DNA of 64,000 bases, from contig JAHHIC010000031.1 of the NCBI GenBank assembly GCA_019359035.1, positions 1 through 64,000 of the forward strand, written 5' to 3'. A program made the position numbers and the translations under genes. This stretch comes from Scytonematopsis contorta HA4267-MV1. Its GTDB lineage: Bacteria > Cyanobacteriota > Cyanobacteriia > Cyanobacteriales > Nostocaceae. Shown piece after piece: positions 41,821 to 50,338 of the stretch; the first letter of the stretch is position 1; each line of letters begins with the position of its first letter. Under the pieces are notes generated by a model. That model ran no database searches and was not told where the DNA came from. It worked only from the letters and a program-made list of their open reading frames with translations.

Positions 41821-43650
41821 ATGTCATTACCAGAGACCCATCTATCAAAAGAAGACTTTGAGCAAAGCGTAATTGAAGAAGTAATTAGTAAATGTAGCGA
41901 AAGAAACTGTGATTATTACAGTCATGAATTTTTTAAAGCAGCAACAGAGGCTCAAAATTCAGGTAAATTGAAAGCTCAAGTGGCACTTGAACTTCTGGGG
42001 CATATTACTTCACCGTTATTTATGCTGAAGCCTGAGTCTGATGATGAGCCTTTTAGCCCCGGACTTATCATGCCGAATGGCTCACGCAGCGCGATGCCAT
42101 CTGATTTTAGTGACGAGCAGTTAGATGTAATAAAACAGTTAGCTCCACAAATATTAGATGCAGAATTGCGGGCAAGGATGGCTGATATTCTTTGGCTTAG
42201 AAAGCGTTATTTTCAGATGGCAAAACTTGCGATTAACTCATACATTGAATCAACACAACATCTTGAGGGAGCTACACTTTGGGTGCCATTTTTAAGTAGA
42301 ATTAGACGAGCAATTAGTTTAGCTGCTCGCTTAGGGAGAAATCAGCCTTTATTTACTAATATTATTACATATACGGAAAAAACTTTAGATAAATATGATG
42401 CTGAAAATTCTTCATTCTTGTTCTTAGAACTTATGAAGATATTGCAGGAGCAACGAAAAGGAGACCACCAAAAATATGCAACTTTAGCTGAAAAAATAGC
42501 AGCGAATGCTGAAGCGATAGGTGATTGGTGTCAGGCAAGAGAAGCTTGGCAAATAAAAGCTCAATGGCATACTCTTCAAAAGGATACAGAAAAATCACGC
42601 TCTGCCTTAATATTGGCAGCAGCAACTTATATCCATCAAGCAGAAGCAGCTATCGCAAGCAGCCCTCAGAGTTATATGGCTGCTTCTTCAAGCCTTCAAA
42701 AAGCAATTGAGGCATTGAGAAGAGTTGGAGGACATAAGGAGAGAATAGAAGAATTGCACAAGACTTTGCTTGATTACCAGGAACAAGTAAAGGGCGAAAT
42801 GAAAATTTTTTCTCATGAAATGGATATAAGTAATTATGTTGAAGAAGCTAGAAAAAAGGTTAGCGAAAAAAGTCTTCATGATGCGCTTTTCGTATTAGCT
42901 TTCATGATTACATCTCCCAGCGTTAGCAAACTTCGTTCAGATGTAGAAGAAGCTATTTCCAAATACCCGCTTCAATTTTTACTATCACAAGTGCTATTTA
43001 ATGAAAAAGGGCGCGTAATCGGTAACAAACCCTCTATTATTTCAAACAATCCAGAGGAAACTGAAACAGCTATTCAAATAGCTATGTTTAAGCAAGCTCT
43101 TATTCTACAAAGTTTACACGCACAAGCTAGAGTCGAGCCTGCTATCTACCAAATAAATCTGGAACATAATGTCTATGTTGATGATTTTCTACCTATTGTT
43201 TCTAATAATCCTTTTATTTCTCCTGGTAGGGAAATCATTTACGCGAGAGGACTTCACGCTGGATTAAAAGGAGATTTTTTAGTTGCAGCCCATTTACTAA
43301 TCCCACAAATAGAACATTCTATTCGTTATTTACTTGAGCAAAATGGTTTTATCGTTTCTAGTTTGGATGACCAAGGTATTCAAGACGAGCATAATATTAA
43401 TGCTCTAATACGCCGACCTGAATTGGTACAGATTTTAGGTGAGGATATTGTTTTTGACCTAAAAGGGTTGCTGGTTCATCGTTTTGGCTCCAACCTAAGA
43501 AATTTAATGGCTCATGGTTTAATTGACCATAATGCCTTCTTTTCAAGACAAGTATCTTACCTATGGTGGTTAACTTTACGGCTATGCTGTCTACCAATAA
43601 TTGCACAAATTCAAAATACCCAAGAGCAAATAGATCAACCAGTAGTTTAG
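41821..43650 (+). CDS. DUF4209-type protein with a HEPN-like C-terminal motif
   Basis: A 609-residue, largely helical protein. The N-terminal two thirds look like tandem helical repeats (for example EAWQIKAQWHTLQKDTEKSR). The C-terminal 200 residues match the DUF4209 pattern: ARGLHAGLKGDFLVAAHLLI, then PQIEHSIRYLLEQNG, then NLRNLMAHGLIDH. The last contains RNLMAH near residues 559-564, an Rx4H arrangement like the catalytic motif of HEPN ribonucleases. It is monocistronic, between the methylase operon and the ubiquitin-like operon. The location and HEPN-like motif suggest a defence role, but no activity is known to me for this family. Confidence 0.75.
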   Translation: MSLPETHLSKEDFEQSVIEEVISKCSERNCDYYSHEFFKAATEAQNSGKLKAQVALELLGHITSPLFMLKPESDDEPFSPGLIMPNGSRSAMPSDFSDEQLDVIKQLAPQILDAELRARMADILWLRKRYFQMAKLAINSYIESTQHLEGATLWVPFLSRIRRAISLAARLGRNQPLFTNIITYTEKTLDKYDAENSSFLFLELMKILQEQRKGDHQKYATLAEKIAANAEAIGDWCQAREAWQIKAQWHTLQKDTEKSRSALILAAATYIHQAEAAIASSPQSYMAASSSLQKAIEALRRVGGHKERIEELHKTLLDYQEQVKGEMKIFSHEMDISNYVEEARKKVSEKSLHDALFVLAFMITSPSVSKLRSDVEEAISKYPLQFLLSQVLFNEKGRVIGNKPSIISNNPEETETAIQIAMFKQALILQSLHAQARVEPAIYQINLEHNVYVDDFLPIVSNNPFISPGREIIYARGLHAGLKGDFLVAAHLLIPQIEHSIRYLLEQNGFIVSSLDDQGIQDEHNINALIRRPELVQILGEDIVFDLKGLLVHRFGSNLRNLMAHGLIDHNAFFSRQVSYLWWLTLRLCCLPIIAQIQNTQEQIDQPVV

Positions 43651-43869
43651 TTAAATAAAAATAACTAAAACCCTTACTAGTGACCTATCAGAATTATACC
43701 CAGGATTAACTGGCGAATTTTTTCCAAATCGCCAGTGTAAAAGACTAGCATTTTACGAGCAATAAAGTTAATACTCTCACGCTGGATAATGTGAAAATTA
43801 TTATTAGTAGAGATAGTGCCTATTTTAAAGAAAATATATAGTCATTGGCATCCATAGAGCATAACCGCA
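43651..43869. other. short intergenic region
   Basis: AT-rich convergent spacer between the DUF4209 gene and the end of the ubiquitin-like operon. No gene is seen and no strong terminator hairpin was found. Confidence 0.4.
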
Positions 43870-44235
43870 TTAGCCAGCCTGACCACCAGAATCAGGGCAC
43901 CATTCTACAACCCCCTGACGCACCCAGAAATGGCATCGGCACTGATTAAGCTGTCGGACGGAGGGGTAAAGCGTTGGTCTCCCCAACCAATCTATAGTTA
44001 TTTTCCAGCACGGATAACGCTTTTGGTTTAAGGGTAGCAAAATTCTTTCACCACAACCTCCAGGGCACTGGAAGCAAGCCCATTTCTGAAATTTGGCATC
44101 ACCAACTACCAAAATATGTTCTAGTTTAATCTCTTCAGGAGCAGGATGTGTTGGAACGATACGAGAGGAAAAATCGGGTTTGGGGATGTAGCGTAACCAT
44201 ACCAATAACCCCCGAATAATACTGTGAAGAAACAT
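43870..44235 (-). CDS. DUF6527-type zinc-binding protein of the ubiquitin-like operon
   Basis: A 121-residue protein with a Cys-rich core, ACFQCPGGCGERI near residues 54-66 and CRCHFWVRQGVVEWC near 98-112, which could bind one or two zinc ions. It fits the DUF6527 pattern that recurs at the end of bacterial ubiquitin-like conjugation operons. It starts three bases after the JAB-E1 gene ends, so it is almost certainly part of that operon. Its biochemical role is not known to me; a substrate or adaptor function is a guess. The family name is from memory. Confidence 0.7.
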   Translation of the reverse strand: MFLHSIIRGLLVWLRYIPKPDFSSRIVPTHPAPEEIKLEHILVVGDAKFQKWACFQCPGGCGERILLPLNQKRYPCWKITIDWLGRPTLYPSVRQLNQCRCHFWVRQGVVEWCPDSGGQAG

Positions 44236-44238
44236 ACT

Positions 44239-45666
44239 TTACTCCACCTGATTGAGAAACGGCACTATATCTCCTCTACCCCACCATTGGACTCCGACAT
44301 TACCGCAAACTGGACAGCTTAGGTTCGGAACTGCCGCTGGTTTGCGGTCGCTCATTAGATGGAATTTACGAACTCTATGTGCTGTACTACCATCCTTGCC
44401 ACGAAATCCTTGAAGGCGGTGGACTAGTTCTTGCATAGCCATAATTGCGACCTCCGTTGTAAATAAAACAACGGCAGGACTGGGATTTCCTTCTCCAATA
44501 ACGTAAGCTTCTGCCTTACGGCGTTCGTACTCAGTAGGATTAGTTCGCTTTAAGCCTTCATCCCTTGCAATAACTGGGTTGATTACCTCACGGCATAGTA
44601 AGCAATTATGTCCAGGAGCAGGAGCAAGCACTGTTACTCGCCCATCCAAAGCTTGAAATGAGGTTGCTTCAGTTTGGGATACTTCTATTGCTAAACCCAT
44701 ATCAAATATAGGGGTTACGTAGTAGTAGGCAAATCGATTGAGCATTAAGCGACCTACATGGTCATCGGTGCAACAAAAAATCACATCCAACGCTTTCAAC
44801 ACATCGCGACAGATGCTTTCCCCTACCCAAGCTTCGTAAGTTTTCACTTGGACATCTAGTCCAAGTTCCACAAGTGACCTTGCAACAACTTCAACCTTAG
44901 GTGTCATAGCATTGGCATCTGGTTGACACGCACCATGTAATCGATTTAGGTTCGTATCCTCAACAATATCTTTGTCGAAAAGTGCAATATTGCGGACACC
45001 CATCTTCGGTAATAGCATGGCGACAGCACTTCCAGTTCCACCACAACCAACAACTCCAATTCGTAGCATTGATAAATCTTGATTAAGGGCTTCTCCAAAA
45101 GCTAAAGCCTGCCTTTGAAATGCAACTGGAGAAACACCCTGACCCCGATTGGGATAATGTAAACGAATTGAATCACCGACGACTTGGATCATTCGTAGAG
45201 GAATGGTTTCTTGGGGAGTAATCCACAGGCGACCAAGCAAATTATCTTCTGGGGTAAGGATTACACTCAAAAGTTGGGTATCTGAACCATTACGATTTTG
45301 TGCTAACTGAATCAAGTCTGGTTCGTTAGTGTCGTCTTGGCTTGAAAATTTATCTGAACCTTTTGGATGACTGTGAAAAAGAGCTACCGTCAACTTTTTT
45401 GCCTGTGCAGTTTGCAATGCCCGAACAAAAGAGTCTGTTTTCCAGGTGATGTGTTCGGCAAAGTCAGAGATAATTTCATTGTCTGGGACTGATATTACTT
45501 CATAGGAAGTAAATTTACGGTGTGATTGCCCATCCCAAGGGTCTGTATCGATAACAGTTCTTCCACACAAAACGTAGGCTGCACGTTTTTTACCGTCTGC
45601 AGATAATAGCAATTCACGCAGGGAATTCAAGTGTTGCTCCTGCATCGTTAAGCTTGCAGTATTCAA
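44239..45666 (-). CDS. JAB deubiquitinase-E1 (ThiF) fusion
   Basis: A 475-residue fusion. Residues 30-150 are a JAB/JAMM metallopeptidase with H98-x-H100-x10-D111 (LFHSHPKGSDKFSSQDD), which would bind zinc and remove or mature the ubiquitin-like protein. Residues 200-440 are a ThiF/E1 adenylating domain: nucleotide loop GVVGCGGTGSAVA near 204-216, Asp231 in LFDKDIVED and Arg242 in NLNRLHG. Two Cys pairs, NCLLC and SCPVC, form the structural zinc site of E1 enzymes. It would adenylate the C terminus of the ubiquitin-like protein and pass it to the E2. ATGA overlap with the E2 gene upstream shows coupling. The fusion of activator and protease in one chain is known for multi-ubiquitin operons. 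Confidence 0.9.
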   Translation of the reverse strand: MNTASLTMQEQHLNSLRELLLSADGKKRAAYVLCGRTVIDTDPWDGQSHRKFTSYEVISVPDNEIISDFAEHITWKTDSFVRALQTAQAKKLTVALFHSHPKGSDKFSSQDDTNEPDLIQLAQNRNGSDTQLLSVILTPEDNLLGRLWITPQETIPLRMIQVVGDSIRLHYPNRGQGVSPVAFQRQALAFGEALNQDLSMLRIGVVGCGGTGSAVAMLLPKMGVRNIALFDKDIVEDTNLNRLHGACQPDANAMTPKVEVVARSLVELGLDVQVKTYEAWVGESICRDVLKALDVIFCCTDDHVGRLMLNRFAYYYVTPIFDMGLAIEVSQTEATSFQALDGRVTVLAPAPGHNCLLCREVINPVIARDEGLKRTNPTEYERRKAEAYVIGEGNPSPAVVLFTTEVAIMAMQELVHRLQGFRGKDGSTAHRVRKFHLMSDRKPAAVPNLSCPVCGNVGVQWWGRGDIVPFLNQVE

Positions 45667-46046
45667 GGAGCTACCTCCAACGCATTTTCAATTCGTTTGA
45701 GCATCGTCCAAATACCGTCAACACCTGGCCGCCACTCGTTATTATGCCTCGACCATCGCTGCCAATTTTGGCCGTTAAATAAATATGGTTGGTCAGCGGC
45801 AAATGGATATTTTGCACTCTGTACTAGCTTTACCCAAGGCAGAAGATAAAACATATCAGGTGGGGCATCGGGATATCCACTCGGTAACAGAATTAAGATA
45901 TCTACGCATTCGGTGTCAAAACGACTCAGTGGCAGCTGAAACCCTTGCAGAATGATGCCTTTTTGGCTACCATCTGCCGTTTCTTCAAACCGCAAACCCC
46001 TGTTCTCAAGGTATTGACGGTCATTTAAAGGTACAAAACTCATCAT
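45663..46046 (-). CDS. E2-like protein of the ubiquitin-like operon
   Basis: A 127-residue protein with an E2 (UBC) fold pattern: ILILLPSGYPDAPPDMFYLL matches the YPxxPP strand of ubiquitin-conjugating enzymes, followed by the C-terminal block WQRWSRHNNEWRPGVDGIW typical of the bacterial E2-E group. The only cysteine is Cys47 (DTECVD), before the YPxxPP motif. No Cys occurs at the canonical site after it, so normal thioester transfer is doubtful. The gene starts directly after the stop of the multi-ubiquitin gene and overlaps the JAB-E1 gene by four bases. Confidence 0.82.
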   Translation of the reverse strand: MMSFVPLNDRQYLENRGLRFEETADGSQKGIILQGFQLPLSRFDTECVDILILLPSGYPDAPPDMFYLLPWVKLVQSAKYPFAADQPYLFNGQNWQRWSRHNNEWRPGVDGIWTMLKRIENALEVAP

Positions 46047-46571
46047 TTAACCTTCCGTTGTGGTTTTTTTGCCAGTGAAAAATCTTTCGACACCAGATGC
46101 TTGTAAATCGACACACTCACTGTCACTAATCGGACGGTCTTCTGCTTGGCGTACTTCTTGCCACAACCCGTAAGTTGCAGGGTCAACACCAGCAAGCTGC
46201 TTCAGCTTTAAGCCAGTGATAACTGGCGCTCCCCACTCAAATCGCCGACCATCAACGACAAAACGGAAAGAGCGATCGCTACGCCAAGTGATGAATCTTT
46301 CAACTCCAGGCGCTCTCAAGTCAACAGTTTCGTCCAAGCGAATTTCTTCTAGCTGCCCGCCATGCACAAGCTGAAAAATCAGATACTCGTCTACAGGTCT
46401 TTTGCTTGCTTCATCAAGTAGTTGTGTCCCTGTAATCAGGGGGTCATGTACTTTATAACTTTGGTCGTCGATGCGGACAACGTAGCTTTTTGCCAAAGGT
46501 GGCTGTGCAGCACCATGCTGTCTAACCCATGCTTCCAATTCAATCTCCTCAAGCATAATTTTGTTGGTCAT
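46047..46571 (-). CDS. multi-ubiquitin protein with two beta-grasp repeats
   Basis: A 174-residue protein with two copies of a ubiquitin-like domain. Repeat 1 (about 29-94) runs from SYVVRIDDQSYKVHDPLITG to LRAPGVERFIT. Repeat 2 (about 101-167) runs from SFRFVVDGRRFEWGAPVITG to LQASGVERFFTG. Both share the pattern of a VDG-type hairpin, ITG and a closing GVERF-T strand, as in the Multi_ubiq family. The C terminus is GKKTTTEG with one final Gly, not a Gly-Gly. It is the first gene of the operon E2, JAB-E1, DUF6527, and presumably the modifier conjugated by them. The start lies 36 bases from a divergent metallopeptidase gene. Confidence 0.87.
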   Translation of the reverse strand: MTNKIMLEEIELEAWVRQHGAAQPPLAKSYVVRIDDQSYKVHDPLITGTQLLDEASKRPVDEYLIFQLVHGGQLEEIRLDETVDLRAPGVERFITWRSDRSFRFVVDGRRFEWGAPVITGLKLKQLAGVDPATYGLWQEVRQAEDRPISDSECVDLQASGVERFFTGKKTTTEG

Positions 46572-46607
46572 AAATTTTTATTGCGAATGTGATTCACGAT
46601 TTCACTT

Positions 46608-47183
46608 GTGAAATTTAATAGTAAGGTAAATTACCGTCGTGGCTTCAAAAAGGAGGCAAATGATTATGCCAGAGAATTGCGGGCAGAACTCGGTATAGAA
46701 CCACACGCTCGCTTGTGTCCTTGGCAACTTGCCGAGCATTTAGACATACCCGTTGAGCCTCTTTCCGCATTTAGGGATACAATTTCTGAAGCCGTCCACT
46801 ATCTAATGGTGGAAGATACAAAAAGTTTCTCCGCCGTCACAGTCTTTGACGGTATGCGACGGCTCATTGTTCACAATGATTCTCACGATATTTTTCGTCA
46901 GTCTTCCAATATTTCCCACGAGTTAAGTCATGCAATTCTTCTACATCCTCCAACTGAACCCTTTAGTGAGTATGGATGCCGCAACTTAAATCAAGAGTAT
47001 GAAGATGAGGCCAATTGGCTAGGTCCGACACTCTTAATTTCAGAAGAAGCTGCACTCCATATTGTTAGAACGGAAATGACAATAGACGAAGCTGTTGAGC
47101 ATTATGGTGCTACCAAACAAGTTATCAATATGCGTCTCAATGTTACTGGAGCGCGAAAGCGATTGACCTTTATCACTAGGTAA
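46608..47183 (+). CDS. ImmA/IrrE-family metallopeptidase
   Basis: A 191-residue zinc peptidase. The HExxH motif is HELSH at residues 104-108 (ISHELSHAILLHPP), with the third ligand likely in NQEYEDEANWLG near 131-137. Family members cleave a repressor, as ImmA does for the ICEBs1 repressor, to induce mobile elements or stress genes. Here there is no attached HTH, unlike many relatives. It starts with GTG, and its 5' end lies 36 bases from the divergent multi-ubiquitin gene, so they share a promoter region. A role as protease switch for the ubiquitin-like operon is inference from position. Confidence 0.87.
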   Translation: MKFNSKVNYRRGFKKEANDYARELRAELGIEPHARLCPWQLAEHLDIPVEPLSAFRDTISEAVHYLMVEDTKSFSAVTVFDGMRRLIVHNDSHDIFRQSSNISHELSHAILLHPPTEPFSEYGCRNLNQEYEDEANWLGPTLLISEEAALHIVRTEMTIDEAVEHYGATKQVINMRLNVTGARKRLTFITR

Positions 47184-47399
47184 TATTAGTTTTTATTTTT
47201 AATAAAATAAAATCAATAAATAATATTTATAACTTATTTTAGCAGATTCAGTGCTAAAAGTTGATTGAGGTATGGGTTGTACTCAACAAAAATTCTTATA
47301 CTGTTAGTTTTTTGGTTTCTACAACTGTTAAATCTAAATCGAGGCAGCAATGAACTTCTCTCAGATTTACCTCGCTAGCAGAAACAACAACTAACCGTC

Positions 47400-47775
47400 C
47401 AGAAACTGAGTTGGTTTGTAAAAGGGGGTTGAAGACTCAGAAAAAGTGGAGTTTCCCATCAATCCCCGTCTGGGGGAATTGTTGAAATCGATAAAACTCC
47501 CAGGTATTGAGGATGAGGATAAAGTGTTTCCCTCAAAGGAAGGAATGTAGATTGATGTTCACAATTTGACCAACCGAAGCTGGAAAGCAATTTTAGAAAA
47601 CTTGGGTGGGATTGAATACCGCAAGCTATATCAGACACGGTATACATTTATTACCCTGGCTTTGAGGAATGGGATAGATGTAAAGGATGTGGCTAAGTTA
47701 GTGGGGAATTCACCGGAGGTAATTTATTGGCATTATGTGGGGCATAGTAGGGAGATTGTTGTGCCAGATTTTTGA
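47400..47775 (+). pseudogene. tyrosine recombinase (integrase) C-terminal remnant
   Basis: The plus strand encodes PINPRLGELLKSIKLPGIED and KVFPSKEG, then a stop (TAG at 47548-47550), then continues NRSWKAILENLGGIEYRKLY and QTRYTFITLALRNGIDVKDV, with VGNSPEVIYWHYVGHSREIV at the end. The RYTF and HY-x-G blocks are typical of cyanobacterial site-specific integrases. A frameshift also occurs near 47440. It is a dead integrase beside the ubiquitin-like operon. Confidence 0.75.
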
Positions 47776-48277
47776 GTTGGGGAAAGACTATAGCACTTGG
47801 TAATAAAAACGAGATTCATCCTTCCACTTCCAGCCAATCTGGGGTTACTTTTGCGTCCATACAAGCATTATGAGTTTTTATAAGTTGCTCAGTTTAAACT
47901 ATCCCTCTTCTGTCACTCTCCGGAAAGTTTTATCATTTCTGAATGATAGAGTTATTATACAGTAGGCGATTACAGGCTTTTTTCTGAATATATACTTTGC
48001 ACGGGCACAACTTGACATTTTGGATTTTCGATAAAAAAGGTGATATACAAGTATTAAATTAAATTTTTTACTGAGTTTTGAACGCAAGAATGAATAATGA
48101 GTTCAAAATTTCGCGTTAGCGAAGCTCCTCCGTAGGAAGCTCGCCTCACAAAAAATTGTCTTCTCCACCCCATTATTAGGAGTAATTTTAAGCATTATTA
48201 CTTATTGACAAATGCTTTATGGCCTTAACTTGTCACTAATGACTGTACAATTAATATATAAATTACCTGAAATCGCT
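47776..48277. other. gene-free region with repeats
   Basis: No gene is seen. 47990-48007 carries the 18-mer shared with 3732-3749, and 48112-48148 is a GC-rich palindromic repeat (GCGTTAGCGAAGCTCCTCCG, continuing GTAGGAAGCTCGCC) of the small dispersed type common in Nostocales. Confidence 0.5.
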
Positions 48278-48688
48278 ATGAGTAAAGAACAAACAGTCTT
48301 GGAAGTAGATGCAGCAGAAATTACTAAGTCTTTCTTGGAAGATTTACAAAAACTCTCTTATTACTCTGGAGAACCAATGGCTGCGATTTATGCAGATAGC
48401 TTACTGCGGAAAATGCGAGACATGCTTGATAGATGTATCGGCGACCCCTATACAGAAGTTGTTATGGCATTGCACGATGCGCTCGCATTCCAAAACCGTT
48501 GGATTGATTACACTAAAGAGCAATACCAGGGTGCTTATGAATTATTCTTATCCCTTGTTAACCGAAAACAAATTAGTAATGAAGAAGTTGAAGATTCTAT
48601 TTTAGCTTTAGACGATATAGGGTTTAATATTATGCCATTCGGGGTACAAATAGAGGATAATATTGAAGAGGATGAAACAGATATATAA
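48278..48688 (+). CDS. small helical protein, first gene of a PIN-like module
   Basis: A 136-residue acidic, mostly helical protein (MSKEQTVLEVDAAEITKSFL, then EDLQKLSYYSGEPMAAIYAD). An in-frame ATG at 48212 exists, but the ATG at 48278 begins the more typical sequence. It has no recognised domain. It lies nine bases before a PIN-like protein gene on the same strand and in an accessory region, an arrangement typical of a toxin with its antitoxin or partner. It is longer than normal antitoxins and shows no HTH or ribbon-helix-helix motif. Confidence 0.6.
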   Translation: MSKEQTVLEVDAAEITKSFLEDLQKLSYYSGEPMAAIYADSLLRKMRDMLDRCIGDPYTEVVMALHDALAFQNRWIDYTKEQYQGAYELFLSLVNRKQISNEEVEDSILALDDIGFNIMPFGVQIEDNIEEDETDI

Positions 48689-48696
48689 ACTATAAT

Positions 48697-49569
48697 ATGT
48701 TGGAGAAATCTGAACAAGAGCATTTTTTGGATACTTCAGTAGCACGTTCTTTATTGCTTGCTACACAAATATATCAACAATACTTTAAATCCAAATTTAA
48801 TAATCAAAATATTTATATTTCCAATTATGTTCAGATGGAAATCAAGCGTAGCTATTTAATAAATCTTATTTCTTTTTATTTTATTCTACGGTTGGATACT
48901 ATAAATAGTATAGGAGATGCTATTTCTCTTTGGAGTAATAGATTTAAAGGCAGTGAACTCAAAGCTGTTTTACAGCTTATACCTCAACTTTTTAGTACTC
49001 GTCAATTTAACTTTTATAGCCCTGAAGATAAAGAAAAAGCTATCGCCGCCTTAGTCATATATATAAAACGTTTTGACCTGACATTAAGGAAGTCATTCAA
49101 GAATACTAACAAAGATTTAACAGCTTGCGCTCGCGCCCATATCTCACTTAGCGTTGACTTAAACAACCCTACACCAGGATTAAAAAAGTTTGCAGATGAA
49201 TTTGGAGATGTAAAAACCTGTAGAAGTAAATGTCAAATCGACCAGTTTCTACTGGTACAGCATAAAGAATCGATTGAACAGCTAATTGAAATTGCCTCGA
49301 AATTACCTAAAAACACTAACACAAGGGGGTTTATAAGTATTGTCAACAATCTTAAAGAAATATTAAAAACTGGTGCCACTGCCTGTGATTGTAAACGTTG
49401 TGAGAAAATTGGAGATGCTGTAATTGCTTTAGATGCACCTCGCAATATGCAATTGGAGTATACGGATGGTTCTTTTGATTATCTATGTCCGTCCATAAAC
49501 CAACCTCACTATAAGCACCCGTCAGAAAATCGGGTAGTAATGAATATCTCAATTATCGATGAATCTTAA
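48697..49569 (+). CDS. large PIN-like nuclease candidate with a Cys cluster
   Basis: A 290-residue protein. It starts with FLDTSVARSLLLA, the first PIN strand with Asp, then YVQMEIKRSY (Glu) and near the C terminus GDAVIALDAPRNMQLEYTDG followed by SFDYLCPS, which resembles the last acidic strand of PIN domains. Between them is a 150-residue helical insertion and a CDCKRC cluster that could bind a metal. Ordinary VapC toxins are about 130 residues, so this would be a large, divergent relative. It follows the small acidic protein by nine bases. I do not recognise a characterised family. Confidence 0.6.
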   Translation: MLEKSEQEHFLDTSVARSLLLATQIYQQYFKSKFNNQNIYISNYVQMEIKRSYLINLISFYFILRLDTINSIGDAISLWSNRFKGSELKAVLQLIPQLFSTRQFNFYSPEDKEKAIAALVIYIKRFDLTLRKSFKNTNKDLTACARAHISLSVDLNNPTPGLKKFADEFGDVKTCRSKCQIDQFLLVQHKESIEQLIEIASKLPKNTNTRGFISIVNNLKEILKTGATACDCKRCEKIGDAVIALDAPRNMQLEYTDGSFDYLCPSINQPHYKHPSENRVVMNISIIDES

Positions 49570-50338
49570 AATAAAAGCCCGTCGTTTCGTTAATAGGGGA
49601 AAACAGTACTTATGTTCGCATTGAAAGGGCTGCTCCAAAAACTCTATTTCAGCCATTTACAGTAGCTTTGAAGCGGAAGTACATTTATGGAGAGTAAAAT
49701 GATGAAGTTAGCCTTTACGTTAAATGGGCAGGATAAAGACATTTGTAACTGATTGTAAAGATAATTGAAATTTTCTCATTTTTTGGGTTGTTAAAAAGCC
49801 GCCAAATTCTAGATAATATTTAGACATTAACAAATGATAACATCTGCAAAGCTTGTGTAGAGAGGGTTGTAGGGCATAGACCTCTACCATCGCACCGCAG
49901 AGGCCAGGGGTTCGAATCCCCTATTCTCCATCCTACGAAATCATTATACTGCAAGCCCTTCAGCGATTCAAGCATCAACATTTTTACCCGGTCATTCTCA
50001 ATTATTATCTAACGCAAACTCGGCATTCCTGGAAAATACTAGATAATTACTAGATAGGAATTATCTAGAATCAATAAGAAAAATGCCACGCAAGTCGAGC
50101 AAGGATTTGGTCAAGGTTCAGTCCGCCAATGGCAGGTTGAGGCTTTATTTGGATATATCAAGGGAAACCTTAGCGCATATCCAGTTCTTTAGATTGTTTT
50201 TCTGTAAAGCTAAAATAAGTCTCTAGATTGTCCAATTGCTCAGGGTTTTTTGAGTTCGCCTATACCTGTTATCCGTTCAGAAGTTGTTGAACAGTTAGAG
50301 AGTGTTTATAAAGAGAACATTAAGCATCATTTATATTA
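49570..50338. other. integration scar: tRNA 3' end and integrase N terminus
   Basis: At 49906-49930 there is a perfect tRNA T arm (AGGGGTTCGAATCCCCT) followed by an acceptor half ATTCTCCA. A CCTCT/AGAGG pair (49881-49885/49899-49903) lies upstream, but no D arm or 5' acceptor half. At 50083 the frame MPRKSSKDLVKVQSANGRLR matches the N terminus of cyanobacterial tyrosine recombinases and soon decays. Together these look like an old attachment site with a remnant integrase. The rest is AT-rich without genes. Confidence 0.6.

Noticed and set aside
43870-46571. Type II CBASS system with E1/E2 and JAB accessory genes
   Set aside because: No cGAS-like nucleotidyltransferase or effector is present, and the first gene is a two-repeat ubiquitin-like protein instead.
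49850-49931. Complete tRNA gene
   Set aside because: T arm and 3' acceptor half are perfect, but no D arm or matching 5' acceptor half lies within tRNA distance.
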